A stretch of 64,000 nt of DNA from an uncultured Roseobacter sp. (GTDB taxonomy: Bacteria > Pseudomonadota > Alphaproteobacteria > Rhodobacterales > Rhodobacteraceae), in contig NZ_CANMNK010000003.1 of NCBI RefSeq assembly GCF_947499265.1, positions 248,001 to 312,000 on the forward strand, read 5' to 3'. The notes below the pieces were generated by a model, which saw only the letters and a program-made list of their open reading frames with translations, was not told the origin of the DNA and ran no database searches. Positions 45,506-55,012 of this stretch are shown piece after piece. Position numbers and translations under genes: made by a program. Numbering within the stretch: the first letter of the stretch is position 1; the number at the start of each line of letters is the position of its first letter.

Positions 45506-46905
45506 CTGCTATAGCGCGTGGCGCCCCTGCGCTTTTCATCCACCGGATCAGACCGGACAACCGCGTGGTGCGCCCGCTGATCGCAATTCACCCGCGGACA
45601 GACCCGGCAGTTGATCCCGATGGGCGTCATGGTGGCCTCTGACAGGCTGTGCCCTTCGGCATACCCGATGGCCCCGACGTGTTCCGTGCTGCAGCCCACA
45701 GCAACGGCCAGACGGACATCCTGCGCAAACCGGGTGAAGCTGGGCCGATCCACCGTCCGGGCAAAGACAAAGAACTGGCTGCCGTCGGGCATTTCCACGA
45801 ATTGCGGCACGATCCGACCGGGCGTGCGAAACGATGTGTGAATGTCCAGCCGTGGGCAGGCGCCGCCATATTCGGCCAGTTGGAAATCGGTCGCGTTAAA
45901 GCGTTTGGAGACATTCCCGGCCTTGTCGATCCGCAGGAAAAAGAAAGGCACGCCCTTGGCGCCCCGCCGCTGCAGGGTCGTGGCACGGTGACAGGCCTGC
46001 TCGAAACTCACGCCAAAACGCGTGGCCACATGGTCAAAATCGTATTTGCTCTCCAGTATTTCTGCCAGAAACGGCCCGTAGGGCATCAGCACGGCCGCCG
46101 CAAAATAATTGGCCAGTTCCACCCGGCAGCGCGCCCGCCCCATGGCATCCGTCAGCCCGGATTTGGTCAGCAGATCCTCCAACACCGCTTCCTGCTCAAT
46201 CAGGCCGGAGACATGCACCAGCTGAAATACCCGGTTGGGATGGTCCATCGCTTCCGACAGCAGGACCTCGCGCGTCTCCTCATTATAGGCGCGCAACGTC
46301 CCCGGCATTTCAGAAACGGGGACAACCCGCACCCGCAGCCCCAGTTTGTCACGCAGCCGCGCCTTGAGTTCGGCATAGATGTCGTCCGTGGCAATCCGCT
46401 TGCCTGCCCAGAACGCATCCGCCGCCGTCTCCAGACTGTGAAAGTAGTTGCTATGCCGGCGAAAGAAGTTGTGCACTGTCGCCTCGGGCGCTTTCGGCAG
46501 GGTGGCCTGCGCGCTCTCATCGGCACTCGCGATGCTCATCAGCTGATCGGAGGCCGCCAGATAGGCCCGGTGCAGCCGCAAGAAACATGTCGCCAGATCC
46601 GGGCTGTGGGTCAGCGCCCCGCGCAATTGCGTCAGGTCCGGGCGCTCCGCCTCAAATAGCGGGTCCTGCAGCACGCCGCGCAAATCAGCCAGCTTGGCGG
46701 TATCGTCATCGTCGACCAGATCGCGCCAGTCGACCCCGTAGACTTCGAGCAACCGCAGCAAAACCGGCACCGAGACGCTGCGCTCGTTCTTTTCCAGCAG
46801 GTTCACATAGGACGTGCTGATCCCCAGCGCCTTGGCCATCTGCCCCTGCGTCTGGTTCTGATCCCCACGCAAGCGCCGCAATTTCGGTCCGATGAATGTT
46901 TTCAT
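45502..46905 (-). CDS. ScfR/RamB-type XRE regulator with degenerate ImmA/IrrE domain
   Basis: 467 residues. N-terminal Cro/CI helix-turn-helix (KLRRLRGDQNQTQGQMAKALGISTSYVNLLEKNERSVS), a central IrrE/ImmA peptidase-like domain (ARCRVELANYFAAAVLMPYGPF) in which the zinc HExxH is not seen, and a C-terminal DUF2083-type domain with Cys residues (GINCRVCPRVNC). This is the architecture of short-chain acyl-CoA responsive regulators such as RamB and PccR. It is divergent from the serine-cycle operon across a 137-bp gap with a 10-bp-arm inverted repeat. It probably senses an acyl-CoA and controls that operon and itself. Confidence 0.88.
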   Translation of the reverse strand: MKTFIGPKLRRLRGDQNQTQGQMAKALGISTSYVNLLEKNERSVSVPVLLRLLEVYGVDWRDLVDDDDTAKLADLRGVLQDPLFEAERPDLTQLRGALTHSPDLATCFLRLHRAYLAASDQLMSIASADESAQATLPKAPEATVHNFFRRHSNYFHSLETAADAFWAGKRIATDDIYAELKARLRDKLGLRVRVVPVSEMPGTLRAYNEETREVLLSEAMDHPNRVFQLVHVSGLIEQEAVLEDLLTKSGLTDAMGRARCRVELANYFAAAVLMPYGPFLAEILESKYDFDHVATRFGVSFEQACHRATTLQRRGAKGVPFFFLRIDKAGNVSKRFNATDFQLAEYGGACPRLDIHTSFRTPGRIVPQFVEMPDGSQFFVFARTVDRPSFTRFAQDVRLAVAVGCSTEHVGAIGYAEGHSLSEATMTPIGINCRVCPRVNCDQRAHHAVVRSDPVDEKRRGATRYSS

Positions 46906-46930
46906 TTTTATCTATTACTGAAAATTTTAC

Positions 46931-46960
46931 AAATTTACAATTCTTCGTATTTGTAAATTT
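46931..46960. promoter_or_regulatory. 10-bp-arm inverted repeat between ScfR gene and serine-cycle operon
   Basis: AAATTTACAA (46931-46940) and TTGTAAATTT (46951-46960) are perfect complements around a 10-nt spacer; a further TTTTACAAATTT overlaps the left arm. Both arms resemble the AAATTTGCAAA-type sites of RamB-like regulators. It begins 25 bp upstream of the regulator start and ends 82 bp before the aminotransferase start, so it can act on both promoters. Binding is inferred. Confidence 0.7.
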
Positions 46961-47042
46961 TTGCATCCACAGCAGGACGCGGTTCCCTTTTACCTAGAAG
47001 GCCGCCTGCGGCATGGTCCCGTCAAATCAATGGAGGAAAGTG

Positions 47043-48245
47043 ATGCGTACCGGACAGACCCACCTGTTTATTCCAGGCCCCACCAACGTGCCAGAGACTG
47101 TGCGTCAGGCGATGAATGTACCTATGCAGGACATGCGCGCGCCCGATTTCGGCGATGTGACGTTGAGCCTTTTTGCGGATCTCAAAAAGGTGTTCCGGAC
47201 CAATGATGCAACGGTCATGATGTTCCCCGGCTCCGGCACCGCCGCCTGGGAAGCCGCCATCACCAACACCCTGAACCCCGGTGATCGCGTGCTGATGTCG
47301 CGCCACGGTCAATTCTCGACGCTCTGGGCGGAGATGGCGGAGCGGCTTGGACTGGACGTGCAGATCATCGATGTGCCCTGGGGCGCCGGCGCACCGGTGC
47401 GCGAGTTTGAACGCCAACTGGCCGCTGATACCAATGACGAGATAAAGGCGGTATTTGTCACGCACAACGAAACCGCCACCGGCGTGACATCGGATGTGGC
47501 TGGTGTGCGCCGGGCGCTGGACGAGAATTTCCACGACGCTTTGCTGTTTGTGGATGGTGTCTCCTCCATTGCCTCCATCGACTTCCGTATGGATGACTGG
47601 CGCGTCGATCTGGCGATCACCGGCAGCCAGAAGGGCCTGATGATGCCCGCGGGCCTGGGTATTCTGGCGGTCAGCGAAAAGGCGATGGAGATGTCCAAGA
47701 CGTCCCAGATGCGCCGCGCCTATTTCGAATTCTCCGATATGGTGAACCTGAACAGCGGCGGCTATTTCCCCTACACGCCCCCAACGCAGCTCCTGCACGG
47801 GCTGCGCAAATCACTGGATCGCATCGAAGCAGAAGGCCTCGACAACGTGATCGCGCGCCACAACCGACTGGCAACAGCCGTGCGGCGGGGCGTGGAAGCC
47901 TGGGGGCTGGAACTGGTCGCAGAACATCCGTCGTTCTATTCCGACACGGTCTCCGCCATCCGCACCCCCGAAAACGTCGATGCGCGAGAGGTGATCCGCA
48001 TCGCCTATGAGGACTTCAACACATCGCTGGGCAGCGGGCTTGCCCGCCTCACCGGGAAAGTCTTCCGCATCGGGCATATCGGCGATCTGAATGAGGGCAT
48101 GTGCCTGACCGCGCTTTCCGTTGCCGAAATGGCCCTCGTCCGCGCGGGCGCACAGATCGAGTTCGGCTCCGGCGTTGCTGCGGCCCAGAACTGGTTTGCC
48201 ACCGAAAACGCCCCGCACCAACAGCTTGCCGTCGCTGCTGAGTAA
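47043..48245 (+). CDS. sgaA: Serine-glyoxylate aminotransferase (serine cycle)
   Basis: 400 residues, class V PLP aminotransferase. Landmarks are the opening FIPGPTNVPETVRQAM, FPGSGTAAWEAAITNTL, VTHNETATGV, the PLP Lys in TGSQKGLMMPAG, and FRIGHIGDLNE near the end. The ATG at 47043 has GGAGGAAAG upstream. In the serine cycle it converts serine plus glyoxylate to hydroxypyruvate plus glycine. Followed by malyl-CoA lyase and malate-CoA ligase genes, which supports this over the related aspartate-glyoxylate aminotransferase (BhcA), whose usual bhc partners are absent. Confidence 0.9.
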   Translation: MRTGQTHLFIPGPTNVPETVRQAMNVPMQDMRAPDFGDVTLSLFADLKKVFRTNDATVMMFPGSGTAAWEAAITNTLNPGDRVLMSRHGQFSTLWAEMAERLGLDVQIIDVPWGAGAPVREFERQLAADTNDEIKAVFVTHNETATGVTSDVAGVRRALDENFHDALLFVDGVSSIASIDFRMDDWRVDLAITGSQKGLMMPAGLGILAVSEKAMEMSKTSQMRRAYFEFSDMVNLNSGGYFPYTPPTQLLHGLRKSLDRIEAEGLDNVIARHNRLATAVRRGVEAWGLELVAEHPSFYSDTVSAIRTPENVDAREVIRIAYEDFNTSLGSGLARLTGKVFRIGHIGDLNEGMCLTALSVAEMALVRAGAQIEFGSGVAAAQNWFATENAPHQQLAVAAE

Positions 48246-48269
48246 CCGATTGCCAGAAGGAACACCCCC

Positions 48270-49211
48270 TTGTCTCACACTCTTTTCCCCCTGAACAAGC
48301 AACGGCTGCAACGCTCCGAACTAGCCGTCCCTGCTTCCAACACCACGATGATCGACAAGGCGGCGACCGGCGCTGCGGACTATGTCTTTCTCGATCTCGA
48401 GGACGCGGTGGCGCCACCGGAAAAGGAACAGGCCCGGCGCAACGCCATTCAGGCGCTCAACGACATCGACTGGGCGGCGAAGGGCAAAACCGTTTCTGTG
48501 CGGATCAACGGGCTCGACACCCATTACATGTACCGCGACGTGGTCGATGTGATGGAGCAGGCCGGTGACCGGGTGCATACGCTGTTGGTGCCAAAGGTCG
48601 GCGTCACCTCGGACCTCTATATGGTCGATGCCATGGTCAACCAGATCGAACAGGGCCGCGGGCTGAAGACACGCGTGGGCCTCGAGGCGCTGATCGAAAC
48701 GGCGCTTGGCATGGCCAATGTCGAGGCGATTGCGCAGTTTGGCGGGCGGCTGGAGGCCCTGCATTTCGGCGTTGCGGATTATGCCGCATCCATGCGCGCC
48801 CGCACCACCAACATCGGCGGTTTGAACCCCGAATACCCCGGCGACCAATGGCACGCCTCGATCACACGCATGGTCATTGCCTGTCGCGCCTATGGGTTGC
48901 GGGCCATCGATGGGCCCTTTGGCGATTTCTCCGACCCTGATGGGTATCTGGACGGCGCGCGCCGGGCTGCGGCCCTGGGATGCGAGGGCAAATGGGCCAT
49001 CCACCCCAGCCAGGTCGCGCTGGCAAACGAGGTGTTCAGCCCGCCGGAAACCGAAGTGACCAAGGCCGAGCGTATCATTGATGAACTCAGGAAAGCGGAG
49101 AACGAGGGCCGTGGTGCCGCCTCGCTGGATGGCAAGATGATCGATGCGGCATCGGAGAAAATGGCACGCAATATCATCGATGTCGCGAAGGCAATTGCTG
49201 AGAAAGTCTGA
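48270..49211 (+). CDS. mcl: L-malyl-CoA lyase (HpcH/HpaI-CitE family)
   Basis: 313 residues. CitE-like TIM barrel with [24 protein letters not shown] (Mg-binding and CoA region), [33 protein letters not shown], and the C-terminal KWAIHPSQV. It begins with a TTG at 48270, preceded by AGAAGGAAC. It cleaves malyl-CoA to acetyl-CoA and glyoxylate (and may act on beta-methylmalyl-CoA). It lies between the aminotransferase (24 bp upstream) and mtkA (17 bp downstream). Confidence 0.92.
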   Translation: MSHTLFPLNKQRLQRSELAVPASNTTMIDKAATGAADYVFLDLEDAVAPPEKEQARRNAIQALNDIDWAAKGKTVSVRINGLDTHYMYRDVVDVMEQAGDRVHTLLVPKVGVTSDLYMVDAMVNQIEQGRGLKTRVGLEALIETALGMANVEAIAQFGGRLEALHFGVADYAASMRARTTNIGGLNPEYPGDQWHASITRMVIACRAYGLRAIDGPFGDFSDPDGYLDGARRAAALGCEGKWAIHPSQVALANEVFSPPETEVTKAERIIDELRKAENEGRGAASLDGKMIDAASEKMARNIIDVAKAIAEKV

Positions 49212-49228
49212 CCCAGGAGGAAGACGAG

Positions 49229-50404
49229 ATGGACATTCACGAACATCAAGCCAAGGAAATTCTTGCAGGATTTGGCGTGCCTGTGCCGCGCGGCGGGGTT
49301 GCCTACTCTCCTGAGCAGGCCGGATACCGCGCCCGCGAACTGGGCGGCGATGCCTGGGTCGTCAAGGCACAGATCCACTCCGGCGGACGCGGTGAAGCGG
49401 GCGGCGTGAAGCTCTGCAAAACCGAGGAAGAGGTGCGCGACTATTCCGCCACGCTTTTTGGCAAACAGTTGGTGACCAAGCAAACCGGGGATGCGGGCAA
49501 AGGGGTTTACCGCCTTTGGGTCGAAGAGGCTTCCGATATCGAACAAGAGCTCTATCTTGGTTTTGTGCTTGACCGGAAATCGGAACGGATCATGAACGTG
49601 GCGTCCGCCCATGGCGGGATGGAGATCGAGGATCTTGCCGAAGAGGACCCCGACAGCCTGCGCCGCATGATCGTGGATCCTGCCGTGGGTCTGGCAGAAT
49701 TTCAGGCGCGTGAGCTTGCCTTCTCCCTCGGGCTCACCGGCGGGCAGGTCGCGCAGATGGTCAACGTGTTGCGCGCCTGTTACCGCGCGTACCGCGACCT
49801 TGATGCGATGATGGTGGAAATCAACCCGCTGGTCATTCGCGGCACCGGTGATCTTGTGGCGCTTGACGCCAAGATGAGTTTCGACACCAACGCGCTCTAC
49901 CGGCGTCCGGAAATTGCCGCGCTGCGCGACCCCAGCCAAGAGGACCCGCGCGAGGCCACGGCGGCCAATAACGGTCTTGCCTATGTGGGGCTCGACGGGG
50001 ATATCGGTTGCATCATCAACGGCGCCGGTCTGGCGATGGCGACGATGGACATGATCAAGCTGGCCGGGGGCGAGCCTGCAAATTTCCTTGACATCGGCGG
50101 CGGTGCCAGCCCCGAACGTGTGTGCAAAGCGTTCCGCACCGTGCTGTCCGATCCGAATGTCAGCGTGATCCTGGTGAACATCTTCGCGGGCATCAACCGC
50201 TGCGACTGGATCGCAAATGGCGTGGTGCAGGCCTATCGCGAGGTGGGTTTGACGCTGCCCGTGGTGGTCCGACTGGCAGGCACAAACGTCGCTGAGGGAC
50301 AGGACATTCTGAAAGAATCGGGCCTGCCCCTGATCACCGCCGACACGCTGGCCGAAGCGGCGGAAGCCGCCGTCTCCATGCGCCGTCAACCGCAAGCCGC
50401 CTGA
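49229..50404 (+). CDS. mtkA: Malate-CoA ligase beta subunit
   Basis: 391 residues, SucC-like ATP-grasp subunit: [25 protein letters not shown] opening, [20 protein letters not shown] for nucleotide binding, [12 protein letters not shown] and [31 protein letters not shown]. With MtkB it activates malate to malyl-CoA at the expense of ATP. Succinyl-CoA synthetase is the alternative, but the position next to mcl and the aminotransferase favours malate. mtkB follows after 12 bp. Confidence 0.92.
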   Translation: MDIHEHQAKEILAGFGVPVPRGGVAYSPEQAGYRARELGGDAWVVKAQIHSGGRGEAGGVKLCKTEEEVRDYSATLFGKQLVTKQTGDAGKGVYRLWVEEASDIEQELYLGFVLDRKSERIMNVASAHGGMEIEDLAEEDPDSLRRMIVDPAVGLAEFQARELAFSLGLTGGQVAQMVNVLRACYRAYRDLDAMMVEINPLVIRGTGDLVALDAKMSFDTNALYRRPEIAALRDPSQEDPREATAANNGLAYVGLDGDIGCIINGAGLAMATMDMIKLAGGEPANFLDIGGGASPERVCKAFRTVLSDPNVSVILVNIFAGINRCDWIANGVVQAYREVGLTLPVVVRLAGTNVAEGQDILKESGLPLITADTLAEAAEAAVSMRRQPQAA

Positions 50405-50416
50405 ACGGAGGGTGCC

Positions 50417-51313
50417 ATGGCTATTCTAATTGATGAAAAAACCCCCGTTGTCGTGCAGGGCATGTCGGGCCGTATTGGCCAGTTTCATGCCGCCGAGATG
50501 ATCCAGACCGGTACCAATGTGGTGGCGGGTGTCACCCCCGGCAAAGGCGGCACGGAAGTTCTGGGACGACCCATTTTCGACACAGTGCGGGAAGCGGTTG
50601 CCGCCACCGGCGCCGAGGCCAGCCTGATGTTCGTGCCACCCCCCTTCGCGGCTGACGCGATGATGGAGGCCGCAGACGCTGGCATCCGAACCGCCGTTTG
50701 TGTGGCAGACGGTATTCCGGCGCAGGATATGATGCGGGTCAAAAGGTTTCTCCGGCGCTATCCCAAGAGCCGCAAAATGCGCCTGATCGGACCGAATTGC
50801 GCAGGCGTGATTTCACCGGGGCGCGGGTTCATGGGCATCATGCCGCCGCACATTTACACGCCGGGCCGCGTCGGGATCGTGGGGCGCTCCGGCACTCTGG
50901 GGTACGAAGCGGCGAGCCAGATGCAGGCCCTGGGCATCGGCGTGTCCACTTCCGTGGGCATTGGCGGCGATCCGATCAACGGGTCATCCTTCCGCGACAT
51001 TCTGGAGCTTTTCGAAGCGGATCCGGAGACCGACGCGGTGATGATGATCGGCGAGATCGGTGGGCCGCAAGAGGCCGAAGCCGCCGCTTTCGTGCGTGAT
51101 CACATGACCAAACCGGTCGTTGCCTATGTGGCCGGGTTGTCCGCCCCCAAAGGCCGACAGATGGGCCACGCAGGCGCAATCATTTCTGCCTTTGGCGAAA
51201 GCGCGCAGGAAAAGGTGGAGATGCTGAGCGCTGTTGGCATCACCGTGGCCCCCAACCCGTCGGCGATGGGTGCAACGATGGCGCAGGTTCTCGATACTAA
51301 AGAGGCCGCTTAA
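50417..51313 (+). CDS. mtkB: Malate-CoA ligase alpha subunit
   Basis: 298 residues, SucD-like: CoA-binding Rossmann domain ([34 protein letters not shown]), [11 protein letters not shown], and the phosphorylated His in [13 protein letters not shown]. Last gene of sgaA-mcl-mtkA-mtkB; a stem-loop follows its stop. Confidence 0.93.
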   Translation: MAILIDEKTPVVVQGMSGRIGQFHAAEMIQTGTNVVAGVTPGKGGTEVLGRPIFDTVREAVAATGAEASLMFVPPPFAADAMMEAADAGIRTAVCVADGIPAQDMMRVKRFLRRYPKSRKMRLIGPNCAGVISPGRGFMGIMPPHIYTPGRVGIVGRSGTLGYEAASQMQALGIGVSTSVGIGGDPINGSSFRDILELFEADPETDAVMMIGEIGGPQEAEAAAFVRDHMTKPVVAYVAGLSAPKGRQMGHAGAIISAFGESAQEKVEMLSAVGITVAPNPSAMGATMAQVLDTKEAA

Positions 51314-51325
51314 CCCGAACGATGG

Positions 51326-51351
51326 GCGCCGCTCCGATCCCCGAGCGGCGC
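51326..51351. terminator. Stem-loop after the serine-cycle operon
   Basis: GCGCCGCTC (51326-51334) and GAGCGGCGC (51343-51351) form a perfect 9-bp stem with an 8-nt loop, 12 bp after the mtkB stop and 16 bp beyond the convergent oxidoreductase stop. No U-tract; probable bidirectional terminator. Confidence 0.65.
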
Positions 51352-51367
51352 GCATATTCAGCTTAAC

Positions 51368-52699
51368 TCAGAGTTCCTTGCCAGCGCGGGCTTCCCCCCA
51401 CCGCAACCGAAGAGAGGCCCCGATCCGGGCCAGCGGTGTAGGTGGCAAACGCTTTGGCAGAGGTGCCGACATCGCGCGCCGCAACGCATCGGATGCCACG
51501 CCATTGGCGGCCTCCGCGGCCAGTACCCCGGCCAATGTCCCCTTCGCAGTGCCCAGACCATTCTGGCAACAGGCCGACCAGAGGCCCGGCTCCAATTCAC
51601 CGATTACCTGCACATTGTTCAGGCTCAGGCAAAGCCGCCCGCCCCAACGATAGGCCATTCTGACCCCACCCAGCATGGGAAACCGCGCGACAAAGGCGCG
51701 GTCGTGGTCACGGCCCACCTGTTCAATGCGCCTGTCGTCGACCTCCATCGATGGATCGAAGGTGAACCGGTTGCGGATCACGATCCGGTCCCCGCCGGTG
51801 CCCGAAATCCGCCGCACCGTCGTCCCCAACGGATCCGCAGGTGTCAGGCCCCACTCAGGCGCGCCGCCCAATCTGGTGCATTCCTCTGCGCTCAGCGCCT
51901 CGGTCATTGAGGCGTAGGTGAAGACGTGCATCAGGCGGCCCGTCATTTGACCAAAGCTCTCCAGATGACCGTTCACCGCGAGGATGACATTTGACGCCGT
52001 GACCTTACCTTTGGGCGTCTCCGCGACCCAATCGCCTCTGCGCTTTAGAGATGTCACCGGGCTCATTTCGTGCAATGTCACCCGGTTGGAACGCAAACCA
52101 TCTGCGACTGACTGCACATAAAGCGCAGGCTGGATCATTGCCGTGCCGGGCGTGAAAAGCCCCCCTTGGTAATAGGAAGACCCGGTCAGCCCCTGCATGT
52201 GCTCAGCATCCAACAGTTCATGATCTTCGCCCAGGGCCGTCAGGTGCCTGGCATAGTCGCTGTTGTGAGTTTGCCCCTTCGTCGTGGCGGCGGCATTGAT
52301 TTTACCGCTGCGTGAAAAGGCTTCTTTTGGCAAATCAAAATCTGCCGCCATCTCAGCAGCGAATTCAATGGCCCGCCTGTTGTCCGCGGTTTGCGCCGCA
52401 TCTGCGCTCAGGGTCCCGCCGTAGTTTTCAGACGCAAGGTCATGGGGCAGATCAATCATGAAACCGGAATTTCGCCCCGCAGGCCCCTCGCCCACACGCG
52501 CCGCCTCCAGGATCACAACACGATCCCCCGGACAAAGCTGCGACAACCGTCGCGCGGCCGAGAGCCCGGCAAAGCCTGCGCCGATGACCAACCAATCCGC
52601 CGTTGTTGTTTCCTCAAGCGGTGTCGGGAGGGGCGCATCCGGCAGCAGGCAATGCCACCCCGCAGGACCGGGATCGCGTGGCAGGCGGGTGACCTTCAT
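51368..52699 (-). CDS. FAD-dependent oxidoreductase, DAO family
   Basis: 443 residues. FAD-binding GAGFAGLSAARRLS near residue 38 with EAARVGEGPAGRNSGFM, a DAO-fold middle, and the C-terminal flavin contact (WSACCQNGLGTAKGTLAG). It resembles OrdL/PuuB-type amine and N-substituted amino acid oxidases. It is the last gene of a leftward operon with an MttB-family methyltransferase, a ProC-like reductase, an aldehyde dehydrogenase and a DapA-like lyase, and so should oxidise the C-N bond of an amine or amino acid intermediate. Substrate unknown. Confidence 0.88.
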   Translation of the reverse strand: MKVTRLPRDPGPAGWHCLLPDAPLPTPLEETTTADWLVIGAGFAGLSAARRLSQLCPGDRVVILEAARVGEGPAGRNSGFMIDLPHDLASENYGGTLSADAAQTADNRRAIEFAAEMAADFDLPKEAFSRSGKINAAATTKGQTHNSDYARHLTALGEDHELLDAEHMQGLTGSSYYQGGLFTPGTAMIQPALYVQSVADGLRSNRVTLHEMSPVTSLKRRGDWVAETPKGKVTASNVILAVNGHLESFGQMTGRLMHVFTYASMTEALSAEECTRLGGAPEWGLTPADPLGTTVRRISGTGGDRIVIRNRFTFDPSMEVDDRRIEQVGRDHDRAFVARFPMLGGVRMAYRWGGRLCLSLNNVQVIGELEPGLWSACCQNGLGTAKGTLAGVLAAEAANGVASDALRRAMSAPLPKRLPPTPLARIGASLRLRWGEARAGKEL

Positions 52700-52706
52700 G
52701 CGCGCC

Positions 52707-54257
52707 TCAATACGTCTGGTTCAGCGCATCGGCTGCCGGGATCTCGCGTTCCCGCCGCGCAATGTAGTCGCGCAGCGCCTCGTCGGTGGCCACATCCAGT
52801 TTGGGCTCCTCGTAGCTCTGCAACAGCGCGCGGGCGCGGATCAGGGCGCGTTCGGTGATTTCAAAGCTGCCCTCGGCCTGCCATTGTTCAATCGAATTGT
52901 TGTCGAACATCTCGGGCATGAAAAAAGCGCGCTGGAAATTTTCCAGCGTATGCGGATGCCCCAGATAGTGACCGCCCGGACCGACATCGCCCACCGCCTT
53001 CAGGGCTGCATCGAAGTCATCCCAGTTGATCCCCTGCGCCATGCGGTAGCCCATCGCGCACATCTCCGCGTCGACCACGAATTTGGCCATGGAGCAATGC
53101 ATCCCTGCCTCGTTCCAACCCGCCGAATGCCAGATGTAATTCGCACCGGCCATCAGCACCGCATTCAACGTCATCGCACTCTCATACCCCGCCTGTGCGT
53201 CAAAGGTTTTAGCACCGCCCAGAGTGTTGGATGTCCGCCAAGGCACGCCATAAAACCGCGCCATCTGGCCGATCATGAAATTCATCAGGCTGATCTCGGG
53301 CGTGCCCGCCATCGGTGCACCGGATTTCATGCTGACCGTGCTGAGGTAGTGCCCATAGATCGCTGGCGCGCCCTTGCGGATCACCTGCGTGTAGGCCAGC
53401 GCGCTGAGCGCCTCGGCGTTCAGTTGCGCGACGGTGGGAGCGACTGAGGCGGGCGTGTTCGCCCCGCCCAGCACGAAAGGCGAGCAGAGCACCGGTTGAT
53501 TGCGCCTGCAAAAGGCCCGCATCGCGCCCAGCATGGTTTCATCCCAGACCAGCGGCGAATTGCCGTTGCAATTGCCCGTCACCACCGGGTGGCTGTCGAT
53601 GAAATCCGCGCCAAAGAGGATTGCCGCCATCTCGATCACATCCTCGGCGTTCTTCGGGCTCGTGGTCATGCCCATGAAGGTCTTGTCGGAGTGCTTCATT
53701 GACGAGTAGGTGATCCGCAGATGCCGCTGGCTGATCGGATGATCATAGGGTTCCACGATATGATGCGCCGAGGAATGAATGGCGGGCAGCATATGGCTGA
53801 GTTTGTGAAAATTCGCCAGATCATCGAGCGTGGGATTGCGCCGCACATCGTCGAGATCGCGCAGATAAGGTGCCCCCGTCATCGGCACGAAGATCGAGTG
53901 ATCCTTGCCAAACGGCAGGGTATTGGCCGGGTTACGTGCGTGGTAGGTGAATGTCTCGGGGATCGTGGCAATCAGCTCCCGCACTAGTCCACGGTCCAGA
54001 TGCACGGTTTCCCCGCGCACATCCGCCCCTGCCCGTTTCCAATCGGCGAGCGCGATTGCGTCGCGAAAGACCACGCCGACGTTTTCCAGAATATCCATGG
54101 AGGCGGCGTCGATACGCGCCACCTGATCCGCATCCATCGGCTCGGTCAGCGGCAATCGCCGCTTGAGCGCAGGCAGCATGGTGACATCCCGCGTCTGGCG
54201 CAGCGCTTTGCGCGCGCCACGGCCCCTGCGGGCGGTGCCAACGGCCTCCACGCTCAT
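52707..54257 (-). CDS. MttB-family (trimethylamine methyltransferase-like) protein, no pyrrolysine
   Basis: 516 residues with MttB landmarks: VGVVFRDAIALADWKRAGADV, GAPYLRDLDDVRRNPTLDDLANFHKLSH, VTGNCNGNSPLVWDETM, GGANTPASVAPTVAQLNAE and a C-terminal NQTY. It reads through without an in-frame TAG, so it belongs to the large non-pyrrolysine branch, whose known members demethylate quaternary amines (glycine betaine, proline betaine) using a corrinoid protein. No corrinoid protein gene is in the window. It is coupled to the ProC-like gene upstream (ATGA overlap at 54254). Confidence 0.9.
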   Translation of the reverse strand: MSVEAVGTARRGRGARKALRQTRDVTMLPALKRRLPLTEPMDADQVARIDAASMDILENVGVVFRDAIALADWKRAGADVRGETVHLDRGLVRELIATIPETFTYHARNPANTLPFGKDHSIFVPMTGAPYLRDLDDVRRNPTLDDLANFHKLSHMLPAIHSSAHHIVEPYDHPISQRHLRITYSSMKHSDKTFMGMTTSPKNAEDVIEMAAILFGADFIDSHPVVTGNCNGNSPLVWDETMLGAMRAFCRRNQPVLCSPFVLGGANTPASVAPTVAQLNAEALSALAYTQVIRKGAPAIYGHYLSTVSMKSGAPMAGTPEISLMNFMIGQMARFYGVPWRTSNTLGGAKTFDAQAGYESAMTLNAVLMAGANYIWHSAGWNEAGMHCSMAKFVVDAEMCAMGYRMAQGINWDDFDAALKAVGDVGPGGHYLGHPHTLENFQRAFFMPEMFDNNSIEQWQAEGSFEITERALIRARALLQSYEEPKLDVATDEALRDYIARREREIPAADALNQTY

Positions 54258-55012
54258 GATTTTCCCTCCAGCCGCTCGCCGATGGCCGCCATCGCATTGC
54301 GCAACGCCACATGTGCGCCGCCGCCGCGCAACGCGCGCGTCATCTGAATGCTGATGGTGCCCTCCGTCGCCAGCCCGTCGCGCTCATTTGCGAGCGCGCC
54401 CGCCTCCTTTGTCATCGCGGTCAGATATCCCGCGATCAGCTGCGCCGCGTAAAAATCCGCCTGTGCGGCATCGCCCGTCTGATCGGTCAGCCATTCCGCG
54501 CCCGTGGCCATGAGATCCAGAATGCCGGGCAGCATCGCGCAGACCGCAAAATGCATGTTCAATGCGCGCTCATCCGCCACGGCGAACACAGGGTTCTCAG
54601 GCGCAAAAAATGTGCGCAGCAGGTGATCATCAGGCCAGACCGGCAAGGGGCACCCGCCCTGCTCCAGATACCCCAGTGGGATCGTCACCGAAATGTCATC
54701 AGCGGGCGCGCAAAGGGATGTTAGCCGCGCATGTGAGACACCCGCCATGACCGACACGATCTGCTGATCGGCGCGAAAGGCCAGCGGCGCCAGCACCTCC
54801 TCGGCAATCTGAGGGCGCACCGACAGGAACACGACGTCACTTGCATCAATCACCGCCTGATTTACCGAAACGGTCACACCGTGCGACCGTGCCAAGGCCG
54901 CAGCCACCCCGGCATTGCGCTCCGACACCGTGACCTGATGGCCTTTGCCAACCAGAAAACGCACCATGGGTGCCGCGATATGACCTGTGCCGATAAATCC
55001 GATGCGGCTCAT
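54254..55012 (-). CDS. Pyrroline-5-carboxylate reductase-like NAD(P)-binding protein
   Basis: 252 residues. N-terminal Rossmann motif (IGFIGTGHIAAPMVRFLVGKG) and SVMAGVSHARLTSLC as in ProC, but the C-terminal dimerisation helix is shorter and the usual T-P-x-x-x-T-x-x-A-L-x-x-S-G-P region is changed to FFAPENPVFAVADE. It might reduce or oxidise a cyclic imine from the operon substrate rather than make proline. ATGA overlaps on both sides (with the methyltransferase and aldehyde dehydrogenase genes). Confidence 0.82.
   Translation of the reverse strand: MSRIGFIGTGHIAAPMVRFLVGKGHQVTVSERNAGVAAALARSHGVTVSVNQAVIDASDVVFLSVRPQIAEEVLAPLAFRADQQIVSVMAGVSHARLTSLCAPADDISVTIPLGYLEQGGCPLPVWPDDHLLRTFFAPENPVFAVADERALNMHFAVCAMLPGILDLMATGAEWLTDQTGDAAQADFYAAQLIAGYLTAMTKEAGALANERDGLATEGTISIQMTRALRGGGAHVALRNAMAAIGERLEGKS

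Noticed and set aside
47043-48245. BhcA aspartate-glyoxylate aminotransferase of the beta-hydroxyaspartate cycle
   Set aside because: No bhcB, bhcC, bhcD or bhcR genes are adjacent; the malyl-CoA lyase and malate-CoA ligase genes favour the serine cycle.
52707-54257. Pyrrolysine-containing MttB
   Set aside because: The frame has no in-frame TAG and no pyl genes are in the window.
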